From: Planktotalea arctica
GTDB taxonomy: Bacteria; Pseudomonadota; Alphaproteobacteria; Rhodobacterales; Rhodobacteraceae
Direction: 5' to 3'
Assembly (NCBI RefSeq): GCF_002105285.1
Contig: NZ_MUHR01000013.1
Location: forward strand, 62,001 to 126,000
Length of the DNA stretch: 64,000 nt
Shown here one piece after another: positions 9,125-16,607 of the stretch; position 1 is the stretch's first letter, and each line of letters opens with the position of its first letter. The notes under the pieces were generated by a model. The model saw only the letters and a list, made by a program, of their open reading frames with translations, did not search any database and was not told where the DNA came from. Both the position numbers and the translations under genes were made by a program.

Positions 9125-10107
9125 AGTTCGGCCCGATTCCGTTAGAGGCGGCCCTCGGCTCCATCCTCGCCCATTCCGTCAGCCTTGAAGCGGGACGTTT
9201 GCGCAAAGGCGTTATTCTCGAGGAGCACCATATAAACCAGCTCAAAAAGGCGGGCCTGAACGAGGTCACCGCTGCGACGCTAGAGCAGGGCGATGTCGAG
9301 GAAAACGAGGCCGCCCGCCGCCTTGGCGCGGCGCTGCTTGCTGGCACCACGGGCCTATACGCGACACAGGCCGCTACAGGCCGCGTCAATCTTATCGCCG
9401 ACGGACCGGGCCTTGCGCTCCTTGATGTTGCGCGCGCCACCGCACTCAATGCGGTGAACCCGATGATATCTTTTGCAAGCGTGCCGGCGCATCACCAGAT
9501 GCACGCAAAGGGCATGCTTGGTACCGTCAAAATTATCTCCTACGCGGTTCACGAGGACGATCTCGCTGCGGCCTGCGCCCATGCGCGCGGGGCTCTGCGC
9601 CTTGCGGTCCCGCGTCACAACACAGTCACGCTGATTGTCACGCAAATCAATGAAAACACAGATGAAAGCAAGGCGATCAAAGCCACTGGCGCGCGCCTCG
9701 CTGCGCTCGAAAGCCCTTTGATAGAAACCCTGATTTGCGCCCATAATACGGATGCGCTGACCCAAAGTATCCGCGCGGCGCGGGGCGAGGTGATCCTCAT
9801 TCTCACAGGCTCGGCTACTTCTGATCCCCATGACGTTGCGCCAATGTCATTGATGCTTGCAGGCGGCACGCTTACCCGTTTTGGCATGCCGGTCGATCCC
9901 GGCAATCTGCTGTTTCTGGGCGCGCTCGCTGGCAGGTCGGTGATCGGCCTTCCGGGTTGCGCGCGCTCCCCTGCGCTCAATGGCGCGGACAAAGTGCTCT
10001 CGCGCGTGCTCTGCGGCGTTGACGTCACCAGCGCGGATATTGCCGGTATGGGGGTCGGGGGGCTGCTCAAAGAAATTCCGACGCGGCCAAGGCCGCGCAG
10101 CGCTTAA
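9121..10107 (+). CDS. Molybdopterin-binding (MoaB/MoeA-like) protein
   Basis: The GTG-started 328-residue protein carries a MoCF-biosynthesis fold of the MoaB/MoeA type, visible in VTLIVTQINEN, VILILTGSATSDPHD and the final PGCARSPALNGADKVL. It belongs to the family that is often fused to a MobA-like nucleotidyltransferase in cox and xdh clusters; here that second domain is absent. It probably handles molybdopterin for the cytosine-dinucleotide cofactor of molybdenum hydroxylases. Its stop overlaps the converging methyltransferase stop. Confidence 0.78.
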   Translation: MKFGPIPLEAALGSILAHSVSLEAGRLRKGVILEEHHINQLKKAGLNEVTAATLEQGDVEENEAARRLGAALLAGTTGLYATQAATGRVNLIADGPGLALLDVARATALNAVNPMISFASVPAHHQMHAKGMLGTVKIISYAVHEDDLAAACAHARGALRLAVPRHNTVTLIVTQINENTDESKAIKATGARLAALESPLIETLICAHNTDALTQSIRAARGEVILILTGSATSDPHDVAPMSLMLAGGTLTRFGMPVDPGNLLFLGALAGRSVIGLPGCARSPALNGADKVLSRVLCGVDVTSADIAGMGVGGLLKEIPTRPRPRSA

Positions 10108-10700
10108 TCTGGCTTGCGCGCAATAAAATCAAGGAGCGCGGACAGGCCCACATGCGCAGAGCCGGAGCGCTGCTCGGCCTCATATTCTTCGCGCGCGAGG
10201 ATATCACAGCCTGCGAAAATTTCATCAAAATCCTGCGCGGTGTACATGTTTTCCACAAAGGGCGGACCGCCGGTGTCGAAGTCCAACTGCTTTGGCGTAT
10301 AACCGTGGATCATCACGAGCCCGCCGGGCTTGGTCGCGGCCAGCATATTGCGCCATAAAATATCGCGCTGCGCAGGTCCGACAAACTGAAAGAATAGCCC
10401 TAGCGTGATGTCATAGGCCTCGTTCGGCCAGTCCCACTCAAAAAGATCGCTTTGGATGAACGTCGGTGAGGTGCCGTTCTCTGCCGCCAGCTTTTGCGCT
10501 TTAGCCACGGCAGAGGGGGCAAACTCGACGCCCGTCACCTCCAGGCCGCGTTTTGCCAAATGCACCCCGTTGCGCCCCTCGCCCTCAGCGATGGAGAGCA
10601 CCGATTGTCCCGCCTCAAACAGCGCCGCGTGCTTCAACAAAAATGGCACCGGCTCCGTTCCAAACAGATAGCCCTCTTGCGCGAAACGTTTTTCCCACAT
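10104..10700 (-). CDS. Class I SAM-dependent methyltransferase
   Basis: The 198-residue protein starts MWEKRFAQEGY and has the glycine-rich SAM loop in the form VLSIAEGEGRNGVHLAKRG, followed by an acidic strand end and QSDLFEWDW. This form is seen in TehB-like and thiopurine-type small-molecule methyltransferases. The acceptor is not evident. The start is chosen at 10700 because the earlier open frame lies in the infC terminator. It converges on the molybdopterin-binding gene with a four-base overlap. Confidence 0.82.
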   Translation of the reverse strand: MWEKRFAQEGYLFGTEPVPFLLKHAALFEAGQSVLSIAEGEGRNGVHLAKRGLEVTGVEFAPSAVAKAQKLAAENGTSPTFIQSDLFEWDWPNEAYDITLGLFFQFVGPAQRDILWRNMLAATKPGGLVMIHGYTPKQLDFDTGGPPFVENMYTAQDFDEIFAGCDILAREEYEAEQRSGSAHVGLSALLDFIARKPD

Positions 10701-10718
10701 GCCCGTTTTCCCTAACTG

Positions 10719-10748
10719 AAAAAGGCCCGACAGACATGTCAGGCCTTT
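10719..10748 (-). terminator. Intrinsic terminator after infC
   Basis: On the minus strand AAAGGCC and GGCCTTT arms, extended by TGTC/GACA pairing, close a short loop and run into a T5 tract. It lies 25-54 bases past the infC stop, directly before the methyltransferase start, so it ends infC transcription. Confidence 0.75.
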
Positions 10749-10772
10749 AAATTTAAATGCAATCACACAGCG

Positions 10773-11318
10773 TTATCTAGGCAGCGGCCCGATCAACATC
10801 ACCATCTGGCGACCTTCCATTTTTGGAAAGTTCTCCACGCGGCCATGCTCTTTGGTGTCGGCCGCAACACGCTCGAGCAGTTCGCGGCCAAGGTTCTGGT
10901 GCGCCATCTCGCGGCCGCGGAAACGCAAAGTGACCTTCACTTTATCGCCGTTCTCCAAGAACTTATAGACGTTGCGCATCTTGACTTCATAGTCATTGGT
11001 ATCCGTGTTGGGACGGAACTTGACCTCTTTGATCTCGATGATCTTCTGCTTTTTGCGCGCTTCGGCTTCGCGTTTCTGGGTCTCGTATTTGAACTTGCCG
11101 AAATCCATGATCTTGCACACCGGCGGGTTCGCGTTGGGCGAGATTTCCACCAGATCGAGGCCGGCTTCTTCAGCCATAACCAATGCTTTGGCCGGATGGA
11201 TGACACCGACATTCTCGCCGTCCGCACCAATCAGGCGAATCTCGGGAGAGCGGATTTTGTCGTTGACGCGTGGTCCGGTGTCGCGCTGTGGCGGCGCATT
11301 ATGAGGTCTGCGGGCTAT
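10773..11318 (-). CDS. infC: Translation initiation factor IF-3 (ATA start)
   Basis: IF-3 binds the 30S subunit and checks start-codon pairing. ATG- or TTG-based starts give a truncated 136-residue form, but the family sequence continues upstream in frame ([20 protein letters not shown]) to an ATA codon at 11318 with AAAGGAT nine bases before it. That gives 181 residues, normal for IF-3, with both N- and C-terminal domains. Rare start codons (AUU, AUC, AUA) are known in infC and underlie autoregulation. The intrinsic terminator is at 10719-10748. Confidence 0.93.
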   Translation of the reverse strand: MARRPHNAPPQRDTGPRVNDKIRSPEIRLIGADGENVGVIHPAKALVMAEEAGLDLVEISPNANPPVCKIMDFGKFKYETQKREAEARKKQKIIEIKEVKFRPNTDTNDYEVKMRNVYKFLENGDKVKVTLRFRGREMAHQNLGRELLERVAADTKEHGRVENFPKMEGRQMVMLIGPLPR

Positions 11319-11540
11319 GGGATTTATCCTTTGATAGCTTTAAAATCAGGCCTTCAAGGTACAGGCAGCCGCGCCTCTCTTCAAGCGCCAAATGGGCAAA
11401 ACTGCGCTCATTTCACGTGTTTTCCCCGTGTTGCTGCCGTGGTTTCCCCTTGCGTCCAAGCCTTTTTGCGCCCATCTCGCGATTGCAGCATTCTGGCAGA
11501 TGCGCCGGAAGCAAAAGTTTATCTCTAAGGGGAGAGATCC

Positions 11541-12269
11541 ATGAAAAATTTGATCTGGGTTGGGATCGCAGCGCTCGTACTGGGCGGTGGTTATATGCTC
11601 TACTCCAACAACGCCGCCGAGCAGGCCGCAATTGTTGAAGCAGAAGCCGCGAAAGCCGCCGAAGCGGCCGCGATTGTCGAAGCCGAGGCTGTGAAAGCCG
11701 CTGAAGCGGCCAAGATGGCCGAAGAAGAAGCCGCCGCGAAGCTCGCGCAAGAGGCCAAGATGGCCGAAGAAGCGGCTGCTGCTGCTGCGGAAGAAGCTGC
11801 CGCCGCCGCAAAACTGGAAGAAGAAGCCGCTGCAGCTGCCGCCAAGCTGGAAGAAGAAGCCGCCGCCGCTGCCGCTGTTGCAACCGAAGAGGCCGCCGCA
11901 GCCGAAGCGGTAACTGAAGAGTTGAGCGAAGAAGCTGCCGCTGTTGCAACAGAAGCGGCTGCCGCAGAAGCCGCTGCCGCTGCTGAAGCCGCTGCCGCTG
12001 CTGAAGCCGCTGCCGCTGCTGAAGCCGCCGCCGCTGCTGAAGCCGCCGCAGAAGCCGCCGCCGCTGCAACCGAAGAGGCCGCTGGCGGCATCGCCGATCT
12101 GCTGACACCCGAAGGGTTTAGCATGGATAAGGTCGCCGAAATGATTGATGGATCCGAGCTTGGCATGGTTCAAAAGACCACGCTGAAGGCGGCGTTGAAC
12201 GGTGCCAAGGACAATCCTGACCTGCTCAAAGGCGTTCTTGATCAGATCAAAGGCGCGCTTGGCATGTAA
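11541..12269 (+). CDS. Ala/Glu-rich membrane-anchored repeat protein
   Basis: The 242-residue protein begins with a single membrane anchor (MKNLIWVGIAALVLGGGYML) and then runs about 160 residues of Ala, Glu and Lys in short repeats such as AAAAAEA and AEEAAAAAKLEEE, predicted to be one long helix or coiled coil. The last 55 residues are of normal composition (GIADLLTPEGFSMDKVAEMI and a short tail), a small folded domain. AAGGGGAGAG precedes the start. I do not recognise a function; a TolA-like periplasmic spacer is one possibility. A terminator follows. Confidence 0.8.
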   Translation: MKNLIWVGIAALVLGGGYMLYSNNAAEQAAIVEAEAAKAAEAAAIVEAEAVKAAEAAKMAEEEAAAKLAQEAKMAEEAAAAAAEEAAAAAKLEEEAAAAAAKLEEEAAAAAAVATEEAAAAEAVTEELSEEAAAVATEAAAAEAAAAAEAAAAAEAAAAAEAAAAAEAAAEAAAAATEEAAGGIADLLTPEGFSMDKVAEMIDGSELGMVQKTTLKAALNGAKDNPDLLKGVLDQIKGALGM

Positions 12270-12298
12270 GCCATTCGCCCTTTCGCGAAAACGATCAA

Positions 12299-12326
12299 AC
12301 CTCGCTCGTAAGGGCGGGGTTTTTTC
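12299..12326 (+). terminator. Intrinsic terminator after the Ala/Glu-rich gene
   Basis: A 9-bp stem (ACCTCGCTC / GGGCGGGGT, with two G-T pairs) closes a GTAA loop and is followed by six T. It lies 30 bases past the stop codon of the Ala/Glu-rich gene. Confidence 0.85.
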
Positions 12327-12453
12327 TTGTCTGGGCACTGCCGCTCAGGCTTGCTCTGTCGGTGGGTCTTTCAAACATCAGCGGCGCAGTGTGCGCGGGA
12401 AAAGGCGCGCAGTGCCACTATGTGATGGGCGATTTGACCGTGAGTTTTAAAAG

Positions 12454-12496
12454 TTAACAATCTGTTAATAAACAGGAATTGTTTCGCGCGCGAAAC
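12454..12496. promoter_or_regulatory. Two palindromes between convergent genes
   Basis: TTAACA-ATC-TGTTAA at 12454-12468 and the perfect 16-bp palindrome GTTTCGCGCGCGAAAC at 12481-12496 lie in the 200 bases between the terminator above and the fpr stop. Neither is followed by a T-tract. They may be 3'-end structures of fpr or protein binding sites; the sequence alone does not decide. Confidence 0.35.
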
Positions 12497-12524
12497 AAAA
12501 TCCGTCCGCGCGCAAGCGAGCTGA

Positions 12525-13373
12525 TCAATCCAGAAATGCTTTCTCGACCACATATTGCGCAGGCTTGGAATTGGCACCTTCCTCCAGTCCTGCAGCCTCA
12601 AGCATCGCTTTCAGCTCAAGGTTGAACGCAAGGTTGCCGCAGATCATCGCGCGGTCATTTTGTGGGCAAAGCGGCTCCACTCCAAGCTCCGCATAGGCCT
12701 CGCCAGAGTTGATCAGATCAGTAATCCGGCCCATCTTTGCGCTCTGCTCGCGCGTGGTCGTAGGGTAGTATTTGATCTTCTTCCAGAACCCCTCGCCAAT
12801 CACCTCGTTGAGCATTTCGTCATGCTCCAAGGCCTCGATCAACTCGCGCCCGTACGTCAGCTCTCCGGCGGTGCGGCAGGTGTGGGTGATGATAACCTCA
12901 TCATAATCCTCGTAGGTTTGCGGTTCGCGCAAAAGCGACGCGAAGGGCGCGAAACCCGTGCCCGTTGCAAAGAACCAAAGCCGCTTTCCGGGGATCAGCG
13001 CGTCATGCACCAAAGTGCCAACCGGCTTGGGGCGCATGATAATTTCATCGCCGACTTTGATGTGCTGCAAACGCGAGGTCAAAGGCCCGTCGGGCACCTT
13101 GATGGAATAAAACTCCAGTTCTTCGTCCCAAGACGGCGAAGCGATCGAATAGGCACGCAAAAGCGGTTTCGCCTTGCCGGTTTTCTCGTTCACATCGCCC
13201 ATAAGGCCGATCATCACGAACTCGCCCGAGCGAAAGCGCATTGACGCGGGGCGCGTCATGCGGAACGAAAACAGCCGGTCGGTCCAATGGGTCACCTGCG
13301 TGACAGTCTGCGCGTCGGGCAAGGTCGGTAGTTTGGGCGTTGCTATGTCACTCACGGGCATCATCTCATTCAT
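12525..13373 (-). CDS. fpr: Ferredoxin-NADP+ reductase
   Basis: The 282-residue flavoprotein has the FAD motif RAYSIASPSWDEE, the NADP-binding FFATGTGFAPFASLLRE strand-loop, and the C-terminal YVVEKAF typical of bacterial Fpr. It exchanges electrons between NADPH and ferredoxin or flavodoxin in the cytoplasm. It lies 133 bases downstream of the sulfite-assimilation operon on the same strand, so it may supply reduced ferredoxin to CysI. The start MNEMMPVSD is chosen by family length; no strong ribosome site is visible. Confidence 0.93.
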   Translation of the reverse strand: MNEMMPVSDIATPKLPTLPDAQTVTQVTHWTDRLFSFRMTRPASMRFRSGEFVMIGLMGDVNEKTGKAKPLLRAYSIASPSWDEELEFYSIKVPDGPLTSRLQHIKVGDEIIMRPKPVGTLVHDALIPGKRLWFFATGTGFAPFASLLREPQTYEDYDEVIITHTCRTAGELTYGRELIEALEHDEMLNEVIGEGFWKKIKYYPTTTREQSAKMGRITDLINSGEAYAELGVEPLCPQNDRAMICGNLAFNLELKAMLEAAGLEEGANSKPAQYVVEKAFLD

Positions 13374-13506
13374 ATGCGTACAAACGGAAAGTCTCTCCCG
13401 CCTTTCTGTAATCTGGATCGCCGCGCATTGAAAGGGCGCGGGGGCGGCTTGGGATTGCATTTGGGTCTGTGTAGGTGAACCTTGAAACCCACTTCTTTGA
13501 CATATC

Positions 13507-13884
13507 TCAAATCACACCTCTCAGACGGGCCTGATAATCGCCCTCTTGCCAGTGCGCGCGTGCCAGCCAGTCTGCTTCGGGTTGGCGCGCGGCCAAATCT
13601 GCGCTGATTTCCACCTCGTCAAAGCCTGCACGTCGCGCCATGGCGTATTGATCGGCGATCACATGCCCGCTTGCGCGCAGCCGTCCGCTATAGCCGCGCA
13701 GCCGAAGTTGGCGCGCGATACTAAAGCCGCGCCCATCGGCGAAATTCGGAAAATCGACGCGGATCATCTGGATGGTGTCACTCAGGTCCAGAGTGCTTGG
13801 ATCGGCGTCCGATGGCAGATCGAGTGCGATGTCGCCTGCCGCGTCATCAGGTACGAATCCTGTGTCATTTACCAAGATACTCAT
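13507..13884 (-). CDS. DUF934 family protein of the sulfite assimilation operon
   Basis: The 125-residue protein MSILVNDTGF contains the DUF934 core (IRVDFPNFADGRGFSIARQL, then GHVIADQYAMARRAGFDEVE). DUF934 genes sit next to cysI and cysH across proteobacteria; the biochemical role is not established, but a helper or electron-transfer role for sulfite reductase is commonly supposed. It overlaps cysH by four bases (ATGA), so it is translationally coupled. Confidence 0.85.
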   Translation of the reverse strand: MSILVNDTGFVPDDAAGDIALDLPSDADPSTLDLSDTIQMIRVDFPNFADGRGFSIARQLRLRGYSGRLRASGHVIADQYAMARRAGFDEVEISADLAARQPEADWLARAHWQEGDYQARLRGVI

Positions 13885-14642
13885 GTGGTTTCCTTCGCGC
13901 TGTGCGGTGCGCGCGCGGCGCGCCCGTTGATGAAATGCCCGTTGATGAAATGAATACCGCACTCGACCTTTTCGCGGCCGCGCCAACGGCCTGAACGTGC
14001 GGTTTCACCCGCTAGTGTAGGGCTGGTGCACGGCGCGCAGCCGATTGACAGATAGCCCTTTGCGAGCAGTGGATGTTTGGGCAGGCGGTTTTCCTCCATA
14101 TAGGTGCGTAGGTCTTGTGCGCGCCAATGGGCCAGAGGATTAACCTTGATCAAGCCCGTGGCAGGGTCCGCTTCGAACACGTTTAGCGCGCGGCGCGGCC
14201 CGCCTTGGTAGCGCTTGCGCCCGGTGATCAGCGCGCCAAGATCGGGTATCGCCTCCAGCGCCGCTTGCAAGGGGGCGCTTTTGCGCAAGGCACAGCAGGC
14301 ATCGGGGTTTTCGCGGTGCAACTTGCCGCTTGGATCACTGTGCTCCAATGCGGCGCGCGCGGGCTGGATGATGCGCAGATTGCGCAGGTTCAAACGCTCC
14401 GCCAATTCTTGTTGATAGACCAGCGTTTCGGCGAAATGCTGCCCCGTCTCAAGGAAGAGAACCGGCAGGTCCGGCTTGCTTACTGCGACAAGATGCAAGA
14501 GCACCGCCGCCTCAGCGCCAAAGCTGGAAACAAGCGCGACCTGCCCCAGCTCGGGTGCCTCAAAGCTGATGCGCAGCGCTTGCTCTGCGCTGCGCGAAGC
14601 CAGTTGCGCGTTCAGGCTTTGGGCGAGGGTCTCAAGCTGCAT
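13881..14642 (-). CDS. cysH: Phosphoadenylyl/adenylyl-sulfate reductase
   Basis: The 253-residue enzyme reduces activated sulfate to sulfite using thioredoxin or glutathione. Cysteine pairs CC at 116-117 and CAPC at 202-205 are the ligands of the [4Fe-4S] cluster of APS-type reductases, and ECGIH at 227-231 carries the catalytic cysteine. The open frame upstream lies inside cysI; MQLETLA gives the family length and an 11-base overlap with cysI. A duplicated HFING just after ECGI comes from a 15-bp tandem repeat. Confidence 0.93.
   Translation of the reverse strand: MQLETLAQSLNAQLASRSAEQALRISFEAPELGQVALVSSFGAEAAVLLHLVAVSKPDLPVLFLETGQHFAETLVYQQELAERLNLRNLRIIQPARAALEHSDPSGKLHRENPDACCALRKSAPLQAALEAIPDLGALITGRKRYQGGPRRALNVFEADPATGLIKVNPLAHWRAQDLRTYMEENRLPKHPLLAKGYLSIGCAPCTSPTLAGETARSGRWRGREKVECGIHFINGHFINGRAARAPHSAKETT
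13922..13952. repeat. 15-bp tandem duplication in cysH
   Basis: The unit GCCCGTTGATGAAAT occurs twice without a mismatch (13922-13936 and 13937-13951). It keeps the cysH frame and duplicates HFING at residues 231-240, right after the catalytic ECGI. A perfect in-frame copy suggests a recent slippage event. Confidence 0.9.
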
Positions 14643-16299
14643 TTTCCTGTGCTTTCTCTGGGTAAAGCGCCGCTTTGAACGGGGCCATGCCAAGGCGGCG
14701 GTAGCTTTGGATAAAGGTCTCATCCTCGCTCAGGCGCATTTCCAGATAGGCCGCGATCAAGCGCTCTATGGCGGGGATGATCTGCGCGCTGGAAAAGCCG
14801 GGGCCTGCGCGCTCGCCGATCGCCGCCGTTTCGGTGTGATCGCCGCCAAGGGTAATCTGGTAGCTTTCCTGCCCCGCGCGATCGAGGCCGAGAATGCCGA
14901 TATGGGCGACATGGTGATGGCCGCAGGCATTGATGCAGCCGGAAATTTTTATCTTGAGCGCGCCGATATCGTGCTCCAGTTTCAAATCATCAAAACGGGT
15001 CGCGATCTGCTGCGCGATGGGGATCGAACGCGCAGTGGCCAGCGCGCAATAATCCATTCCGGGGCAGGCGATGATATCAGAGATCAGGCCGATGTTGGCA
15101 CTGGCAAGGCCGTGTCGTTTGAGGATGCCGTGCACGTCGGGCAGATGCGATTGATGCACATGGGGCAGGATCACGTTCTGCTCGTGGCTGATGCGCAGCT
15201 CGTCATGGCCAAAGCGTTTCGCGATATCCGCGAGCACGCGCATTTGCGCGCCGCTCGCATCCCCGGGCGTCGCACCATGCGCCTTGAGCGAAACCGTGAC
15301 GATACTGTAGCCTTCGGCCTTATGCGGATGCAGATTGGTGTCAGCCCAAGAGCGAAACACCGGGTCCTTGGCGCGCGATTCTTCAAAAATTGCTGTGTCG
15401 CTTTTCTTGAAAGCGGGCGGTGCGAAGGAGGCCTCGATGCTTTTCAATATCTGCTGATCAATGCCTGAAAAACGTGCTTTGATTGCGCCAAAGCGCTCCT
15501 CCACCAGCGCGCGGATTTTCTCAAGCCCGTTCTCGTGCACTGTGATCTTGATCCGCGCTTTATATTTGTTGTCGCGCCGCCCGAGCAGGTTGTAGACGCT
15601 CACGATCGCTTCCAGATAGGGCAGCAAATCTTCGCGCGGCACGAAATCGGCAATCACTTTGCCCAGCATCGGCGTGCGCCCGAGACCGCCGCCGATGATC
15701 ACCTCGAAGCCCGCAGTCCCGTCGCGTTCAACCATACGCAGCCCGATGTCATGCGCGCGCGTCACGGCACGATCATTTGGTGATCCGGTCACAGCGACCT
15801 TGAATTTTCGCGGCAGGAACTGGAATTCGGGATGGTCTGTGGACCACTGGCGGATCAACTCTGCCACAGGGCGCGTATCGGCGATTTCGTCCGCCGCAGC
15901 GCCGGCAAAATGATCTGCTGTGACATTGCGGATCGTGTTGCCCGAGGTCTGGATCGCGTGCATGTTGACGCGTTCCAGATCATCAAGCATATCGGGGATG
16001 TCGCGCAGTTCTGGCCAGTTGTACTGGATGTTCTGGCGGGTGGTGAAATGGCCATAGCCCTTGTCGTATTTTTCCGCCAAACGGGCGAGCATCTCCATCT
16101 GCGCACTGTTCAGCGTGCCGTAGGGAATGGCCACGCGCAGCATATAGGCGTGCAGTTGCAGATAGACACCGTTCATGAGGCGCAGGGGTTTGAATTCATC
16201 CTCGCTCAAATGGCCCGCGATGCGCCGCTCCACCTGCGCGCGGAACTGGGCGTTGCGAGAGGCGAGGAAGCTCTTGTCGAACTCGGAATAGGCGTACAT
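14632..16299 (-). CDS. cysI: Sulfite/nitrite reductase haemoprotein
   Basis: The 555-residue protein is a siroheme [4Fe-4S] reductase. Cluster ligands are C412 and C418 (CPGMDYC) and C455 and C459 (CINACGHH), and basic siroheme-carboxylate-binding stretches such as GHFTTRQNIQYN (83-94) are present. It reduces sulfite to sulfide, probably with ferredoxin as donor since no CysJ flavoprotein is beside it. Its start overlaps the DUF2849 stop by one base and its end overlaps cysH by 11 bases. Nitrite reduction is the alternative role, but the context favours sulfite. Confidence 0.92.
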   Translation of the reverse strand: MYAYSEFDKSFLASRNAQFRAQVERRIAGHLSEDEFKPLRLMNGVYLQLHAYMLRVAIPYGTLNSAQMEMLARLAEKYDKGYGHFTTRQNIQYNWPELRDIPDMLDDLERVNMHAIQTSGNTIRNVTADHFAGAAADEIADTRPVAELIRQWSTDHPEFQFLPRKFKVAVTGSPNDRAVTRAHDIGLRMVERDGTAGFEVIIGGGLGRTPMLGKVIADFVPREDLLPYLEAIVSVYNLLGRRDNKYKARIKITVHENGLEKIRALVEERFGAIKARFSGIDQQILKSIEASFAPPAFKKSDTAIFEESRAKDPVFRSWADTNLHPHKAEGYSIVTVSLKAHGATPGDASGAQMRVLADIAKRFGHDELRISHEQNVILPHVHQSHLPDVHGILKRHGLASANIGLISDIIACPGMDYCALATARSIPIAQQIATRFDDLKLEHDIGALKIKISGCINACGHHHVAHIGILGLDRAGQESYQITLGGDHTETAAIGERAGPGFSSAQIIPAIERLIAAYLEMRLSEDETFIQSYRRLGMAPFKAALYPEKAQENAA

Positions 16300-16607
16300 C
16301 AGATGCGCTCCTGTTTGCCGTGTAGGTAATTGGATGGGCCGTTGCGCCGGAACCTTTCGCGAAAGTGCACAGGCTCGGGGCCATGTGTGCCTGCGGCCAT
16401 CTCCGCGAGATAGGCACCGACGACGACGCCGGTTTGCGCTTCGGCCTGAAGCAGGCGCAATTCTGCATCGGCCTCATCAGTGAGCAGCGCCGCTTCACGC
16501 AGATCGCGTGTCCAGCAATCGCGCTCGGTCAGATAGACGACATCGCCCTCCAGCAGTGCATTGGCGGTGATGACTTTGGGGGTGAACTGGTGTGTTGAAC
16601 GCGGCAT
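16299..16607 (-). CDS. DUF2849 family protein
   Basis: The 102-residue protein MPRSTHQFTPK contains VITANALLEGDVVYLT and a C-terminal HFRERFRRNGPSNYLHG. DUF2849 genes occur between cysG and cysI in alphaproteobacteria; their role is unknown, and the GDVVYLT pattern has suggested a small accessory protein of sulfite reductase. Both ends overlap neighbours by one base (TAATG with cysG, TGATG with cysI), so it is a fixed part of the operon. Confidence 0.85.
   Translation of the reverse strand: MPRSTHQFTPKVITANALLEGDVVYLTERDCWTRDLREAALLTDEADAELRLLQAEAQTGVVVGAYLAEMAAGTHGPEPVHFRERFRRNGPSNYLHGKQERI

Noticed and set aside
11413-12338. Long minus-strand frames opposite the Ala/Glu-rich gene, rich in Gly/Phe or Arg/Leu/Gln
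   Set aside because: They are mirror translations of the GCC/GAA repeats of the plus-strand gene, which has a good ribosome site, membrane anchor and terminator.
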